This document shows, piece after piece, positions 7,619 to 16,489 of a stretch of DNA of 35,014 nucleotides. Positions within the stretch are counted from its first letter, which is position 1. Each line of letters opens with the position of its first letter. Location of the stretch: contig CANBRQ010000024.1 in assembly GCA_947371955.1 (NCBI GenBank), positions 1 to 35,014 on the forward strand. Reading direction: 5' to 3'. The notes under the pieces are model-generated. The model saw only the letters and a list, made by a program, of their open reading frames with translations, was not told where the DNA came from and searched no databases. A program made the translations under genes and the position numbers. Source of the stretch: Paracoccaceae bacterium (GTDB taxonomy: Bacteria; Pseudomonadota; Alphaproteobacteria; Rhodobacterales; Rhodobacteraceae).

Positions 7619-8443
7619 TCATGCCTTGGCCGCCAGATGGGTTTTCAGCCAGTCGAGCCATCCGGCCATGCCCTCGCCCGTGCGCGAGGACAGGCGCAGG
7701 ATGTCGATCTTGGGGTTCACCCGGCGCAGGTTTGCGTCATAGGCGTCAAGGTCGGCGTCGCAATGGGGGGCAAGATCGATCTTGGTCAGGATCGCAAGCT
7801 TGGCTGCCGTGAAGATATCTGGGTATTTCAGCGGCTTGTCCTCGCCTTCGGTCACCGACAGGATGGCGACCTTGGCATCTTCGCCCAGATCGAAGCCAGC
7901 TGGGCAGACGAGGTTGCCGACGTTCTCGATGAAAAGGTAGGAGTTGGGGCGCGGCCGCAGGTCATCCATCGCATGGCCCACCATCTGCGCATCCAGATGG
8001 CAGCCCTTGCCGGTGTTGATCTGGATCGCCTTGGCCCCGGTCGCGCGGATCCGGTCTGCGTCGTTCGATGTCTGTTGATCGCCCTCTATCACGGCCAGAG
8101 GCGCATCGCCCAAGGCCTCGATCGTCCTGCACAGCAGCGTGGTCTTGCCTGACCCGGGAGACGAGACGAGGTTCAGGGCCAGCACCCTCAGTGCCGTCAG
8201 CACCCGCCGGTTGCCCGCAGCCAAGGCATCGTTCTTCGACAGGATCGCGGTTTCCACCTCGATCAACCGCGCCTGTGACATGCCCGGAACCGAGACTTCC
8301 GCAGCGCCTTTTCCGTAGTGGTAGTTGTGCTTGTCGTTCTGAAACAGTGGTTTGGCCGGTTGAGCCAGCACATTGGCAAAAGGTAACATCGCCGGCTTTG
8401 CATCAAAGGTCGGCACATCGTGGCAACCGCAGACCGCGCACAT
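7619..8443 (-). CDS. hypB: Hydrogenase nickel incorporation GTPase HypB
   Basis: A 274-residue SIMIBI-class GTPase that drives nickel insertion into the hydrogenase large subunit together with HypA. The N-terminal MCAVCGC (C2, C5, C7) is the high-affinity nickel motif. The P-loop SSPGSGKTT is at about 94-102, the G-domain metal site KGCHL is at C148-H149, and C180 and TKID (about 220-223) follow. The region between the N-terminal motif and the G domain is short and has only a few histidines (HNYHYGK); many rhizobial and Rhodobacter HypB proteins carry a long nickel-storing histidine tract there, so this one lacks the storage role. It begins on the base after the hypA stop, with GGAGG inside hypA as its ribosome site. 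Confidence 0.96.
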   Translation of the reverse strand: MCAVCGCHDVPTFDAKPAMLPFANVLAQPAKPLFQNDKHNYHYGKGAAEVSVPGMSQARLIEVETAILSKNDALAAGNRRVLTALRVLALNLVSSPGSGKTTLLCRTIEALGDAPLAVIEGDQQTSNDADRIRATGAKAIQINTGKGCHLDAQMVGHAMDDLRPRPNSYLFIENVGNLVCPAGFDLGEDAKVAILSVTEGEDKPLKYPDIFTAAKLAILTKIDLAPHCDADLDAYDANLRRVNPKIDILRLSSRTGEGMAGWLDWLKTHLAAKA

Positions 8444-8785
8444 CTACAGAACCTCCATATCCTTGATCCGCATTTCATTGCCGCCCTGCGGCAGCAGCTT
8501 ACCACCGCCACAGAGGGGACAAGGATCGAATCTGTCGTTGATCTCGATCATCCTGGCGCAGTCAAAACACATCGCCTGACCGGGCAGGACGATGATTTCG
8601 AGCTTTGCCCCCTCGGCCACGCAGCCGCGCATGACCTCGTCCCAGGCGAATTCCAGGGCCTGTTTTTCCACCCCGGCAAAGCGACCGATCTCCAGCCGCA
8701 GCCTGGTCACGCGGGTGAAGGCATGGGTGTGCGACTGGTCTTCGACAATCGCGCGGATGCCCTCGACAAGGCTCATCTCATGCAT
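8444..8785 (-). CDS. hypA: Hydrogenase nickel metallochaperone HypA
   Basis: A 113-residue nickel and zinc protein that hands Ni2+ to the hydrogenase large subunit with Hyp[10 protein letters not shown] carries the nickel-binding H2 that defines the family. The zinc site is two CxxC pairs, C73/C76 (CFDC) and C89/C92 (CPLC). It is the first gene of the hypABCDE run; AGAGG precedes the ATG. HypA can also serve urease in some bacteria, but the full hyp set here points to [NiFe] hydrogenase. Confidence 0.96.
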   Translation of the reverse strand: MHEMSLVEGIRAIVEDQSHTHAFTRVTRLRLEIGRFAGVEKQALEFAWDEVMRGCVAEGAKLEIIVLPGQAMCFDCARMIEINDRFDPCPLCGGGKLLPQGGNEMRIKDMEVL

Positions 8786-9073
8786 GCTTTACCTCTGGTA
8801 CCCTCAAAGGAACCCAAAGGAGCGTGCCGCGCAATGACCATGGGCGCAAGGGGCCGATGCAGATGTATCAAGCCCTGTCGCCGCGTGACGGTGTGGGGAT
8901 GGCGCGAACGGCTCGGACGCTCTGGGTCTTTGGTTGTGGATTGAAACCGGGGCTTTGACGGTCCGGCTCATCGTGCGAAGCTTTGACCCTGCGTGGTTCG
9001 TGAGGTGCATCGGTTAGAGGAGGCCAGCCCCCTCAGACCCCCGGGAAATTTGCGCCAATATGAAAGGGTGACG
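8786..9073. promoter_or_regulatory. Divergent hypA-hypF promoter region
   Basis: This 288-base region must hold the promoters for both hypABCDE and hypF. I see no clear sigma-54 (-24/-12) element and no full FNR palindrome. Two direct copies of CTTTGAC lie at 8953-8959 and 8981-8987, 28 bases apart, on the hypF side. No site can be assigned with confidence. Confidence 0.35.
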
Positions 9074-11272
9074 GTGGAAGGCTTCAGGATCAGGGTGCGC
9101 GGGCAGGTGCAGGGGGTCGGGTTCCGGCCCTATGTCTGGGCCCTGGCGCAGCAGTTCGGATTGACCGGGCGGGTACTGAATGACCCGGAAGGTGTATTGA
9201 TCGAGGTCTTCGGGGCGCGCGCGGCGGATTTTGCTTTGGCCCTGCCACTAAGGGTGCCCAAACTGGCGCGCGTCGACGGGGTGGAGGTGAGGCCCCTAAA
9301 GGCTATGCCACCCGAGGCTTTCACAATCGCGGCCTCGGAAGGTTGTGGCATTGAAACGCGTGTGACGCCCGATGCAGCCACCTGTCCGGCCTGCGCTGCG
9401 GAAATCCGCGCGCCGGGGCGGCGGCAGTCCTATGCCTTTGCGAACTGCACCCATTGCGGGCCGCGCTTCACCATCCTGCAGGGTTTGCCTTATGACAGGG
9501 CGCAGACATCAATGGCCGCTTTTCCGATGTGCCCGGACTGCCGGGCCGAATACGAAAACCCGGACGATCGCCGTTTTCATGCGCAGCCAATTGCCTGCCC
9601 GGCCTGTGGCCCTCGTCTCTGGTATGAAGCGGGTGGGCGCGCGGCTGACGGGGACCCTTTTGCGCTGGCTGCGGCACTTCTGCGGCAGGGCGGCATTCTG
9701 GCGGTCAAGGGGCTGGGCGGCTATCATCTGGCCTGCGATGCGGCGGGTCGTGACGCGCTGATCCTTCTGCGCACACGCAAGCAGCGACCGGGCAAGCCCT
9801 TTGCCGTGATGGGAACCGAGGTGATGCTTGAGGGCATTGCCCATCTGGCCAAGGCCGACCGCGCCCTGCTGGCGGATCCCGCCGCACCCATCGTACTGGT
9901 GGCCTCACGCCACACCCTGCCCGCAGAGGTGGCGCCGGGATTGTCCACCTTGGGGGTCATGCTGCCCTACACGCCGCTTCTTCACCTTCTGCTGGACCGG
10001 TTCGGGGGCGTGCTGGTGATGACCTCGGGCAATTTGTCGGGCGAGCCGCAAGTGATTGGCAATGACGAGGCGCGCCAGAAGCTTGCGGCCTTTGCCGATG
10101 GCTTCCTGATGCATGACCGCGATATCGCCCGGCGGCTGGATGACAGTGTGGAGCGTGCGACGCCGCCCATGATGCTGCGCCGGGCGCGGGGGCGGGTGCC
10201 GGGCACCTTGCCGCTGCCGCAGGGCTTTCCCGCGGGTCAGGTCCTTGCGCTGGGCGGGCAGATGAAGGCCGCCATCTGTCTGGTCAAGAATGGTCAGGCC
10301 ATACTGTCGCACCATCTGGGCGATCTGGATGACGCCCTGACCGAGGTCGAATTTCACCGCGCCTTGGCCGATTGCCGGAACCTGTTCGACCTCAGCCCCG
10401 AAGCTGTCGCCTGCGATCTGCACGAGGGCTACCGGTCAACCATTGCCGCCCATGCGATGGGTTTGCCGCTGGTGTCGGTGCAGCATCACCACGCCCATAT
10501 GGCGTCCTGTCTGGGCGAGAACCTTTGGCCGCTGGAGGGCGGCCCCGTCGCAGGCCTCATTCTGGATGGTCTGGGCCTGGGAACCGATGGCACGTTTTGG
10601 GGAGGTGAGGTGCTGTTGGGCGACTACCACGGCTTCACCCGTCTGGCGCATCTGACCTTTGCCCCCTTGCCGGGAGGCGATATGGCCAGCCTCCAGCCAT
10701 GGCGCAATGCCGTGATGCGGCTGGATCAGGCGGGTCTGTCAGACCTCGCCGACCGCCTCTTCGCCGACATGCCACGCCAGACCCTGAGGGCAGCAGCGGC
10801 GCGGGGATTGAACGCGCCGCTTTCCTCATCGGTCGGGCGGCTCTTTGATGCGGTGGCGGCCTGTCTGGGCCTTTGCTCGGCGCCGCAAAGCTACGAGGGC
10901 GAGGCGCCGATGCGGCTGGAGGCGCTGGCGGGGGCCATGGGGGAGTCCTATCCTTTCGGGGCAGGTCTTGACCCTGCACCGATGTTTCGCGCCCTGGCCG
11001 ACGATCTGGCGCGTGGCACCGCCCTCGGCGTAATCTCGGCCCGGTTCCACGACGGCCTTGCAGCAGCCTTTGCCGCCCCGGCGCGCAAAGCTGTTGAGTG
11101 CGGTCAGGCGAAAGCCGTGGCGCTGTCCGGCGGGTGCCTGCAAAACCCTAGGCTGCTGGAGGCCTTGCTTTCGGAGTTGCGCGGCCTTCCGGTCCTGACG
11201 CACGGACAAGTTCCAGCCAACGACGGCGGGCTTGCCTTCGGTCAGGCTCTTGTGGCGCTAGCCCAAAGGTAA
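9074..11272 (+). CDS. hypF: Carbamoyltransferase HypF
   Basis: About 732 residues, the usual HypF length of around 750. HypF makes carbamoyl-adenylate from carbamoyl phosphate and ATP and passes the carbamoyl group to HypE. Domains in order are acylphosphatase-like (GQVQGVGFRPYVW near residue 10), zinc fingers (CPAC, CTHCGPRF, CPDC, CPACGP, residues 100-185), YrdC-like (VKGLGGYHLACDA, TRKQRPGKPFAVMG, 215-390) and the Kae1-like carbamoyltransferase (QHHHAHMASC, DGLGLGTDG, ANDGGLAFGQ). Two GTG starts are possible, 9068 and 9074; 9074 has AAGGG at better spacing. It is divergent from hypA-E rather than part of that run. All zinc cysteines and the HHHAH motif are intact, so the protein should work. 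Confidence 0.95.
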   Translation: MEGFRIRVRGQVQGVGFRPYVWALAQQFGLTGRVLNDPEGVLIEVFGARAADFALALPLRVPKLARVDGVEVRPLKAMPPEAFTIAASEGCGIETRVTPDAATCPACAAEIRAPGRRQSYAFANCTHCGPRFTILQGLPYDRAQTSMAAFPMCPDCRAEYENPDDRRFHAQPIACPACGPRLWYEAGGRAADGDPFALAAALLRQGGILAVKGLGGYHLACDAAGRDALILLRTRKQRPGKPFAVMGTEVMLEGIAHLAKADRALLADPAAPIVLVASRHTLPAEVAPGLSTLGVMLPYTPLLHLLLDRFGGVLVMTSGNLSGEPQVIGNDEARQKLAAFADGFLMHDRDIARRLDDSVERATPPMMLRRARGRVPGTLPLPQGFPAGQVLALGGQMKAAICLVKNGQAILSHHLGDLDDALTEVEFHRALADCRNLFDLSPEAVACDLHEGYRSTIAAHAMGLPLVSVQHHHAHMASCLGENLWPLEGGPVAGLILDGLGLGTDGTFWGGEVLLGDYHGFTRLAHLTFAPLPGGDMASLQPWRNAVMRLDQAGLSDLADRLFADMPRQTLRAAAARGLNAPLSSSVGRLFDAVAACLGLCSAPQSYEGEAPMRLEALAGAMGESYPFGAGLDPAPMFRALADDLARGTALGVISARFHDGLAAAFAAPARKAVECGQAKAVALSGGCLQNPRLLEALLSELRGLPVLTHGQVPANDGGLAFGQALVALAQR

Positions 11273-11273
11273 G

Positions 11274-11290
11274 ATGGGCGATCCGCCCAT
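11274..11290. terminator. Hairpin between convergent hypF and gph
   Basis: A perfect 7-bp stem, ATGGGCG/CGCCCAT with loop ATC, starts just after the hypF stop. No good T-run follows on either strand, so termination would be weak or factor-assisted. It resembles the terminator stem at 113-131. Confidence 0.45.
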
Positions 11291-11325
11291 GTTGGCCGGG
11301 GTATCTCCGGGTACAAGCGGATGAT

Positions 11326-11979
11326 TCACGGGTTGGAGAAGCTGACCACCAGCCTCGGTAGGTCGGCGAAAGCAGAAAAGGCTGCGTGATGCGGCAAGTC
11401 TTCAATCGGCGTGGCGCGGTAGCCTTCGGTGAAGAGCAAAAATGGCACATTGGCGCGGCGGGCGGTTTCGGCGTCAACCTCGCTGTCGCCGACATAGACT
11501 GCGGGGCCGCTTACGCCCTCCATCTGGAAGGCGGCGTGCAGGGGGCAAGGGTCAGGTTTGTGGACGGGCAGACTGTCGCCCGCGATGACGGTCAGGAAGT
11601 GCCGCTCGAGGTCCAGATGGCGCAGCAGGGCCATTGTCGGGCGCATCGGTTTGTTGGTGCACAGGCCCAAGGCATGACCCTCGGCGCGCAACTGGGCGAG
11701 GGTTTCGGCCACGCCGGGGTACAGCCGGGTCAGGGTCACGGCGTCTTCGTACAGCGCGAGGTATTGCGCCAGAACGGCAGCATGGTCAGCATCCGGGATG
11801 CCGCGTTCGGCGCGGAGTTTGCGGACAAAGACCGCGACACCCTGCCCGATGAAGCTGCGGGCTTCGTCCAGTGTGATCGGGTCACGGCTGCGGTCCGCTA
11901 GTACGCGGTTGGCAATTCCGTGCAGGTCGGGGGCGGAGTCGACCAGCGTGCCATCAAGGTCAAAGACGATGCGTGCCAT
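11326..11979 (-). CDS. gph: Phosphoglycolate phosphatase (HAD family)
   Basis: A 217-residue haloacid dehalogenase-type phosphatase. The catalytic motif I is FDLDGTLVDSAPDL (D7 and D9); motif II is in GLCTNKP; motif III and IV pieces are HKPDP and YVGDSEVDAE. It is the usual length for Gph, which hydrolyses 2-phosphoglycolate from oxygenase activity of Rubisco or from DNA repair. It sits 3 bases after rpe, and the short gap implies a common transcript and coupled translation. Pairing with ribulose-phosphate epimerase fits sugar-phosphate metabolism; no Rubisco gene is in view. HAD phosphatases are broad in substrate, so the precise activity is inferred. Confidence 0.85.
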   Translation of the reverse strand: MARIVFDLDGTLVDSAPDLHGIANRVLADRSRDPITLDEARSFIGQGVAVFVRKLRAERGIPDADHAAVLAQYLALYEDAVTLTRLYPGVAETLAQLRAEGHALGLCTNKPMRPTMALLRHLDLERHFLTVIAGDSLPVHKPDPCPLHAAFQMEGVSGPAVYVGDSEVDAETARRANVPFLLFTEGYRATPIEDLPHHAAFSAFADLPRLVVSFSNP

Positions 11980-11982
11980 GGC

Positions 11983-12660
11983 TTACTGCGCCGCCGCGCG
12001 GATGGCGCGGATATTCACGCCATAAGGTCCCGGATTGCTGACAGATCCGCCCCGGAACACGGCAGAGCCTGCCACAAGCACATCTGCTCCGGCCGCCGCG
12101 ACAATCGGTGCGGTAGAAGGGTCAATCCCACCGTCAATCTCGATATGTATGGGCCTGTCGCCGATCATCATCCGCAAGGTGCGGATCTTGGCCGACAGGT
12201 CCAGAAACTTCTGCCCGCCAAAGCCTGGGTTCACCGTCATCACGCAGATCAGATCCACGGCATCCATCAGGTCCGCCACCGCCGATGCCGGAGTGCCCGG
12301 GTTGATCGCCACACCCGCCTTGGCCCCTGCGCCCCGGATCGCCTGCAGGGTGCGGTGGATATGGGGACCCGCCTCGACATGGGCTGTGATGATATCGGAC
12401 CCAGCCTTGGCGAAGGCCTCGATATAGGCATCGACGGGAGAGATCATCAGGTGGACGTCCATGATGCCCTTGATGTGCGGCCTGATCGCGGCACAGGTTG
12501 CCGGGCCAAAGGTGATGTTCGGCACGAAATGCCCGTCCATCACGTCGACATGCACCCAGTCGGCACCTTCCGCTTCAATGGCGCGGCACTCGGCGCCGAA
12601 ATTGGCGAAATCGGCGGCCAGGATCGACGGGGCGATCTTGATGGAACGGTCGAAGGTCAT
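11983..12660 (-). CDS. rpe: Ribulose-phosphate 3-epimerase
   Basis: A 225-residue TIM-barrel enzyme that interconverts ribulose-5-phosphate and xylulose-5-phosphate in the pentose phosphate and Calvin pathways. Family motifs are all present: KIAPSILAADFANFG at the N-terminus, HVDVMDGHFVPNITFG (metal-binding H and D), MTVNPGFGGQKF, IEIDGGID and VLVAGSAVF. The start at 12658-12660 was chosen for its GAGGAT ribosome site and because it gives the standard N-terminus; the longer open frame adds 13 unlike residues. It is cytosolic and cotranscribed with gph downstream. Confidence 0.95.
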   Translation of the reverse strand: MTFDRSIKIAPSILAADFANFGAECRAIEAEGADWVHVDVMDGHFVPNITFGPATCAAIRPHIKGIMDVHLMISPVDAYIEAFAKAGSDIITAHVEAGPHIHRTLQAIRGAGAKAGVAINPGTPASAVADLMDAVDLICVMTVNPGFGGQKFLDLSAKIRTLRMMIGDRPIHIEIDGGIDPSTAPIVAAAGADVLVAGSAVFRGGSVSNPGPYGVNIRAIRAAAQ

Positions 12661-12908
12661 GGTATCCTCATTCGAAAGCGCGTCCAAAAGCGGTGACACG
12701 GTTTGCTGCGTCAGCCAAGGGCTTCAAGCGGTGTTGAGTTGCGGCACCTGACGTCAAATGGGATATGGCTCTTCGGGATCGCCGGGGAAGTGGTCACAGG
12801 GAAAAGCGTTCTTCATGATCGTCGGCGTTTTGGTCGGCCAAGAACAGCATGGACCTGCTTCTTCCAGGTCTGCGTTTTCGTGAGTGGCTCGCGCCAAAAC
12901 CTCCGCAA

Positions 12909-13619
12909 TCACTCTCCGTCGGTCACCAGCATGTAACCTTCGCCGCGGACGGTGCGCAGGACTTGCGGCTTGCTGGGGTCGATCTCGATCTTCTTGCGCA
13001 GCCTTGTGATGCGGATGTCGATAGAGCGGTCGAACGGATCCCAGCGCTGATGATGCGCCATCTCCAGCAACTGATCGCGCGACAGCACCCGCTTGGCATG
13101 GGTTACCAGCGTGTACAAAAGGTCGAACTCCATCGAGGTCAGGGCCACCTTGTCGCCATTTTCATCGAACAGTGTCTTCTGTTCGATATCCAGCACGCAG
13201 CGCCCGATCCGCACGCGGTTCGACGGCCGGCCATGGGCATGGACCGGCGTCATGGTCCGACGCAGGATCGCCTTGATGCGAGAGCGCAGTTCGGCCGGCT
13301 CGAAGGGTTTGGGCAAATAGTCATCGGCCCCCATTTCCAGCCCGACCACCCGGTCCAGGACAGAGCCCATGCCCGTCAGCATCAGGACGGCGCAGTGGCT
13401 TTCAGACCGCAGCCAACGGGTCAGCGACAGACCGTCCTCCCCAGGCATCTTCAGGTCGCAGATCACAAGGTCGGGCCTGACCTTCGGCACCAGTTGCCGC
13501 AGTTCCGCGCCGCCTTTGGCGGTGGTGACGGCATAGCCCTCGTCGGTCAGCAGTTCCTCAAGCATCTCGCGCATGGGTTCTTCATCGTCACAGACGATGA
13601 TGAGAGCCTTTTCGCTCAT
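12909..13619 (-). CDS. OmpR/PhoB-type response regulator
   Basis: A 236-residue two-domain regulator. The receiver has the acidic pair DDE at 11-13, phospho-acceptor D55 in VICDLKMPGEDG, T82 and K104 in LPKPF. The winged-helix DNA-binding domain occupies about 130-230 (TSMEFDLLYTLVTH, SIDIRITRLRKKIE, TVRGEGYML). Its ATG overlaps the stop of the hybrid kinase upstream (ATGA), with a strong AAGGAGAT ribosome site in the kinase gene, so the pair is translationally coupled. It is not the NtrC-type HupR that often accompanies hyp genes. Targets are unknown; the direct repeats at 16358-16406 are candidates for autoregulation. Confidence 0.93.
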   Translation of the reverse strand: MSEKALIIVCDDEEPMREMLEELLTDEGYAVTTAKGGAELRQLVPKVRPDLVICDLKMPGEDGLSLTRWLRSESHCAVLMLTGMGSVLDRVVGLEMGADDYLPKPFEPAELRSRIKAILRRTMTPVHAHGRPSNRVRIGRCVLDIEQKTLFDENGDKVALTSMEFDLLYTLVTHAKRVLSRDQLLEMAHHQRWDPFDRSIDIRITRLRKKIEIDPSKPQVLRTVRGEGYMLVTDGE

Positions 13620-16318
13620 GGCACATCTCCTTCGGGCGCCAGAAGCGACAGGGCCGCCTCGCGCACGTGCTGGGGATCAAAGGGTTTCTCGATGATCGGA
13701 CGGTCAACGATGGATTTCAGCCGGTCCCAGTCGCGGTGCAGCACGTCGCCCGAAATGAAGATCAGGTGGCTTGCCAGAATGGGATTGGTCTCTTTGAGCC
13801 GGTGGAAGAAGGTGATGCCATCCATGCCGGGCATCCCGACGTCGCAGAAGACGCCGTCGAAGCTAGTCTGCGACAGGTGCTGCAGGGCCGAGGTGCCGTC
13901 GGTCGCCAGCACGCATTCGATGCCAAGCGGGGTCAGGCAATCGGCGAGGATTGCGGCGATCTCGACCTCGTCATCGACGATCAGGATGCGGCCGCGCAGG
14001 CGCGTCTGGCCGCGCGTCCCGGCCAGCGTGTCGGCATCAATCTGTGGATCGCCGCGCGCGGGCAAGGTGACGCGGAAACTGGCGCCACCGCCGGGCGTGG
14101 TGTCCAGAAGAAGCCTGCCGCCATGCGCCTCGATCATGCTTTTGCAAACCGAAAGCCCAAGGCCGGTGCCTTGTCCCACTGCCTTGGTGGTAAAGAAGGG
14201 GTCGAAGATGCGGCTGGCGATGCTGGCCGGGACGCCCGGGCCATTGTCTGCCACGGTCACCGTCAGCCAGTTGCCGTCGGCGCTGAGGGCCGCCTTGATG
14301 TCGATCCGGCGGTCAAGGGCGTGCTCTTCCAGCGCTTGCTGGGCATTCAGGATGAGGTTGATCAGGACCTGGACGATCTGATCTTCATCGGCCTCGATCT
14401 TTACATCCTGCGCCAGCGGGACCACGGTCCAGACGATGCTGGTGGTCCGCAGGCTGTAGGTCGTCATTTCCAGCGCGGCTTCGATCAGCGCGTTGACATC
14501 GACCCACTGGCGGCGCGGGCCGGTCTGACGGGCCATGGCGAGGAAGGTCTTGACGATGCGCGCACAGCGGTTCGCCGCCTCGCGCAGCTTTTGCAGGGCA
14601 GCGGCGTGGGGGGTGCCCTCCAGCTTTTCCTGCAGGATGGCCGCGCGGCCCAGCACGACGGCCAGCGGATTGTTCAACTCATGCGCCACCCCGGCCAGCA
14701 ACTGCCCAAGGGCGGCCAGCTTTTCGGACTGGTGCAGCGTGTCTTGCGCCATCCGCAACTGATTGCGGGCGTTGTGCAATTCGGTGACATCGGTGGTCAC
14801 GCCGCCAATGCGAAAAATGCGTCCGTCGGCATCCTTCACCGGGAAGATCGTGTTCAGCACCGTGACCTCACGCGCGGCCACGGCGTAGTGATACTCCTGC
14901 GTCACGGGCTCGCCCGTCCGCAACAGCCGGTCCTGGGCCTGCCGCGCGGTTTCAATCTCGTCCCCGCTGTCATAGGCCGAGGCAAGTTGGCCCACCATTT
15001 CATGCGGCTCGCGCCCGTAGAAGTTGGCGCCCCAGCGGTTCATCATCACGAAGGACCCGTCTAGTTCGCGCAGATACAACTCGGCCGGGATGTTGTCGAA
15101 CAGCGAGTCGACCAAAGACCGCGCCTCGTCGAGTTCCTTGCGGGTCTGGTACAGGTCCGTCACATCGGCGGCAAACCCGCCGACCTGCACGATCCGCCCT
15201 TCTGAATCGCGGATCGGGAAGATAGTGTTCAGCACCTTGACCTCGCGCCCATCGACCGTGCGACGGTACTCTTGGGTCACGGGCAGGCCGGTGGCGAGGA
15301 GTTGTTTTTGTGCCGCGTCAGCGACAACGCGCTCTTCTTCGGAATCGAAGTCCGTGGCCTTTTGCCCGATCACCTCGCCCGGCTGGGTCTTGCCGAAGAT
15401 GGCTGCTCCCCAACGGTTGAGCATCTTGATCGTGCCATCCAGTTCCCGCAGGTACAGAACCGCCGGGATGTTGTCGAAAATCGATTCCACCAGCAAACGG
15501 GTCTCGTCGAGTTCGCGCAGCACACTGTGCAGTTCGGTGACGTCCAGCAGCATGCCGCCGATCTGCGCCACCTCGCCCGTCTCGTCAAACACCGGAAAGA
15601 ATGTCATGAGGCCGGTGCGGTCGCCGCCCGGCAGATGATAGGTGAACTGGTGGGTTTCCGGCGCGCGGTTGCGCACGATGCTTTCATCGGCGATCCGCAC
15701 TCCTTCAGTATTCTGCGGCTCGCGGAATTTCCACATGGGCTGGCCGATCATCTCCTGAACCTCACGGCCAAGGAAATGCGCGCCCCAAGTGTTGATCATC
15801 ACCAGATTGTCCTGCCGGTCGCGCAGGTACAGCGCCGCCGGGATGTTGTCGAAGATCGCCTCCAGACTGGCCTGTGCCTGCTTCAGGTCACTGGCGATCT
15901 TCTTCTGTGCCGAAATGTTGCGCAGGGTTGCCACGAAGAAGCGGTCCTGATCCATCCAGGTTTCCGAAATCGAGAGTTCGACGGGAAAGACCAGACCCGA
16001 GGCGTGCTGCGCCTCGATTTCGACCCGCCGTCCGATGACATGGGCGCCGCCATCCGCCAGATACCGCTCCATCCCATGGCGATGCGCCGCGCGATGGGCG
16101 TGGGGCACGATGGTGTCCTCCATCAGCTTGCCCATCACCTCGTCCCGGGTCCAGCCAAAGGTTGCTTCGGCCGCCACGTTGAACTCGACGATGCGGCCAT
16201 GGACATCCGAGACCACGATGCAGTCAAGCGCTGAGGACAAAAGGGCATCGGCCAACTTCTCGCGGTTCAAAGGGCGCAGGTCGGCTGAGGTCGCGTCGGG
16301 TGTGTGCTTGTGGCTCAT
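13616..16318 (-). CDS. Hybrid sensor histidine kinase with four PAS domains
   Basis: A 900-residue kinase with no transmembrane segments, so a cytosolic sensor. Domains: PAS at about 24-137, 151-264, 275-392 and 402-516; HisKA with phospho-H546 (GVAHELNNPLAVV); HATPase with N-box INLILNAQQAL, DNGPGVP and GTGLGLSV (640-755); receiver at 775-895 with D826 (FCDVGMPGMDG) and K878. The last three PAS units are tandem copies sharing FDNIPA-x-LYLR at 156, 281 and 407, about 125 residues apart. The start at 16316-16318 has AGGA upstream; the open frame beyond it is antisense to secE and nusG. The internal receiver plus the overlapping OmpR-type regulator suggests branched phosphotransfer. The ligand is unknown; PAS domains often bind haem, flavin or small molecules. 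Confidence 0.93.
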   Translation of the reverse strand: MSHKHTPDATSADLRPLNREKLADALLSSALDCIVVSDVHGRIVEFNVAAEATFGWTRDEVMGKLMEDTIVPHAHRAAHRHGMERYLADGGAHVIGRRVEIEAQHASGLVFPVELSISETWMDQDRFFVATLRNISAQKKIASDLKQAQASLEAIFDNIPAALYLRDRQDNLVMINTWGAHFLGREVQEMIGQPMWKFREPQNTEGVRIADESIVRNRAPETHQFTYHLPGGDRTGLMTFFPVFDETGEVAQIGGMLLDVTELHSVLRELDETRLLVESIFDNIPAVLYLRELDGTIKMLNRWGAAIFGKTQPGEVIGQKATDFDSEEERVVADAAQKQLLATGLPVTQEYRRTVDGREVKVLNTIFPIRDSEGRIVQVGGFAADVTDLYQTRKELDEARSLVDSLFDNIPAELYLRELDGSFVMMNRWGANFYGREPHEMVGQLASAYDSGDEIETARQAQDRLLRTGEPVTQEYHYAVAAREVTVLNTIFPVKDADGRIFRIGGVTTDVTELHNARNQLRMAQDTLHQSEKLAALGQLLAGVAHELNNPLAVVLGRAAILQEKLEGTPHAAALQKLREAANRCARIVKTFLAMARQTGPRRQWVDVNALIEAALEMTTYSLRTTSIVWTVVPLAQDVKIEADEDQIVQVLINLILNAQQALEEHALDRRIDIKAALSADGNWLTVTVADNGPGVPASIASRIFDPFFTTKAVGQGTGLGLSVCKSMIEAHGGRLLLDTTPGGGASFRVTLPARGDPQIDADTLAGTRGQTRLRGRILIVDDEVEIAAILADCLTPLGIECVLATDGTSALQHLSQTSFDGVFCDVGMPGMDGITFFHRLKETNPILASHLIFISGDVLHRDWDRLKSIVDRPIIEKPFDPQHVREAALSLLAPEGDVP

Positions 16319-16357
16319 GGCCGTCCTTGACGTTTGATGCGACAGGATGCGGTGCCT

Positions 16358-16406
16358 TTGTTTCAATCTGACATCGTTTTGCAAAGGGAATTGTTTCAAT
16401 TGTTTC
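16358..16406. promoter_or_regulatory. AT-rich direct repeats upstream of the kinase
   Basis: Three direct copies of TTGTTTC lie at 16358-16364, 16391-16397 and 16400-16406. The first two extend to the 10-mer TTGTTTCAAT, and the last two form a tandem AATTGTTTC repeat. They lie 40-88 bases upstream of the kinase start in an otherwise GC-rich region. OmpR-family regulators usually bind direct repeats, so an autoregulatory site for the neighbouring response regulator is a fair inference. Confidence 0.45.
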
Positions 16407-16460
16407 TGCCGCCCCTGCCAAGGTCGGGATTTGCTTGCGGGCAGGGCGGTGCCAAGCGGC

Positions 16461-16489
16461 TTGAAATCCGCTGTTGATGCGCGTATCTG
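16461..16489 (+). promoter_or_regulatory. Candidate sigma-70 promoter of secE
   Basis: TTGAAA (16461-16466), a 17-base spacer and TATCTG (16484-16489) lie 30 bases before the secE ATG. Both hexamers are acceptable housekeeping matches with optimal spacing. Confidence 0.55.

Noticed and set aside
8786-9073. FNR or sigma-54 site in the hypA-hypF region
   Set aside because: Only a half-site TTGAT on the minus strand and no GG-N10-GC element with good flanks were found.
12909-16318. The two-component pair as HupR/HupT, the hydrogenase regulators
   Set aside because: HupR is NtrC-type with an AAA+ domain; this regulator is OmpR-type, and the kinase is a multi-PAS hybrid separated from hyp by rpe-gph.
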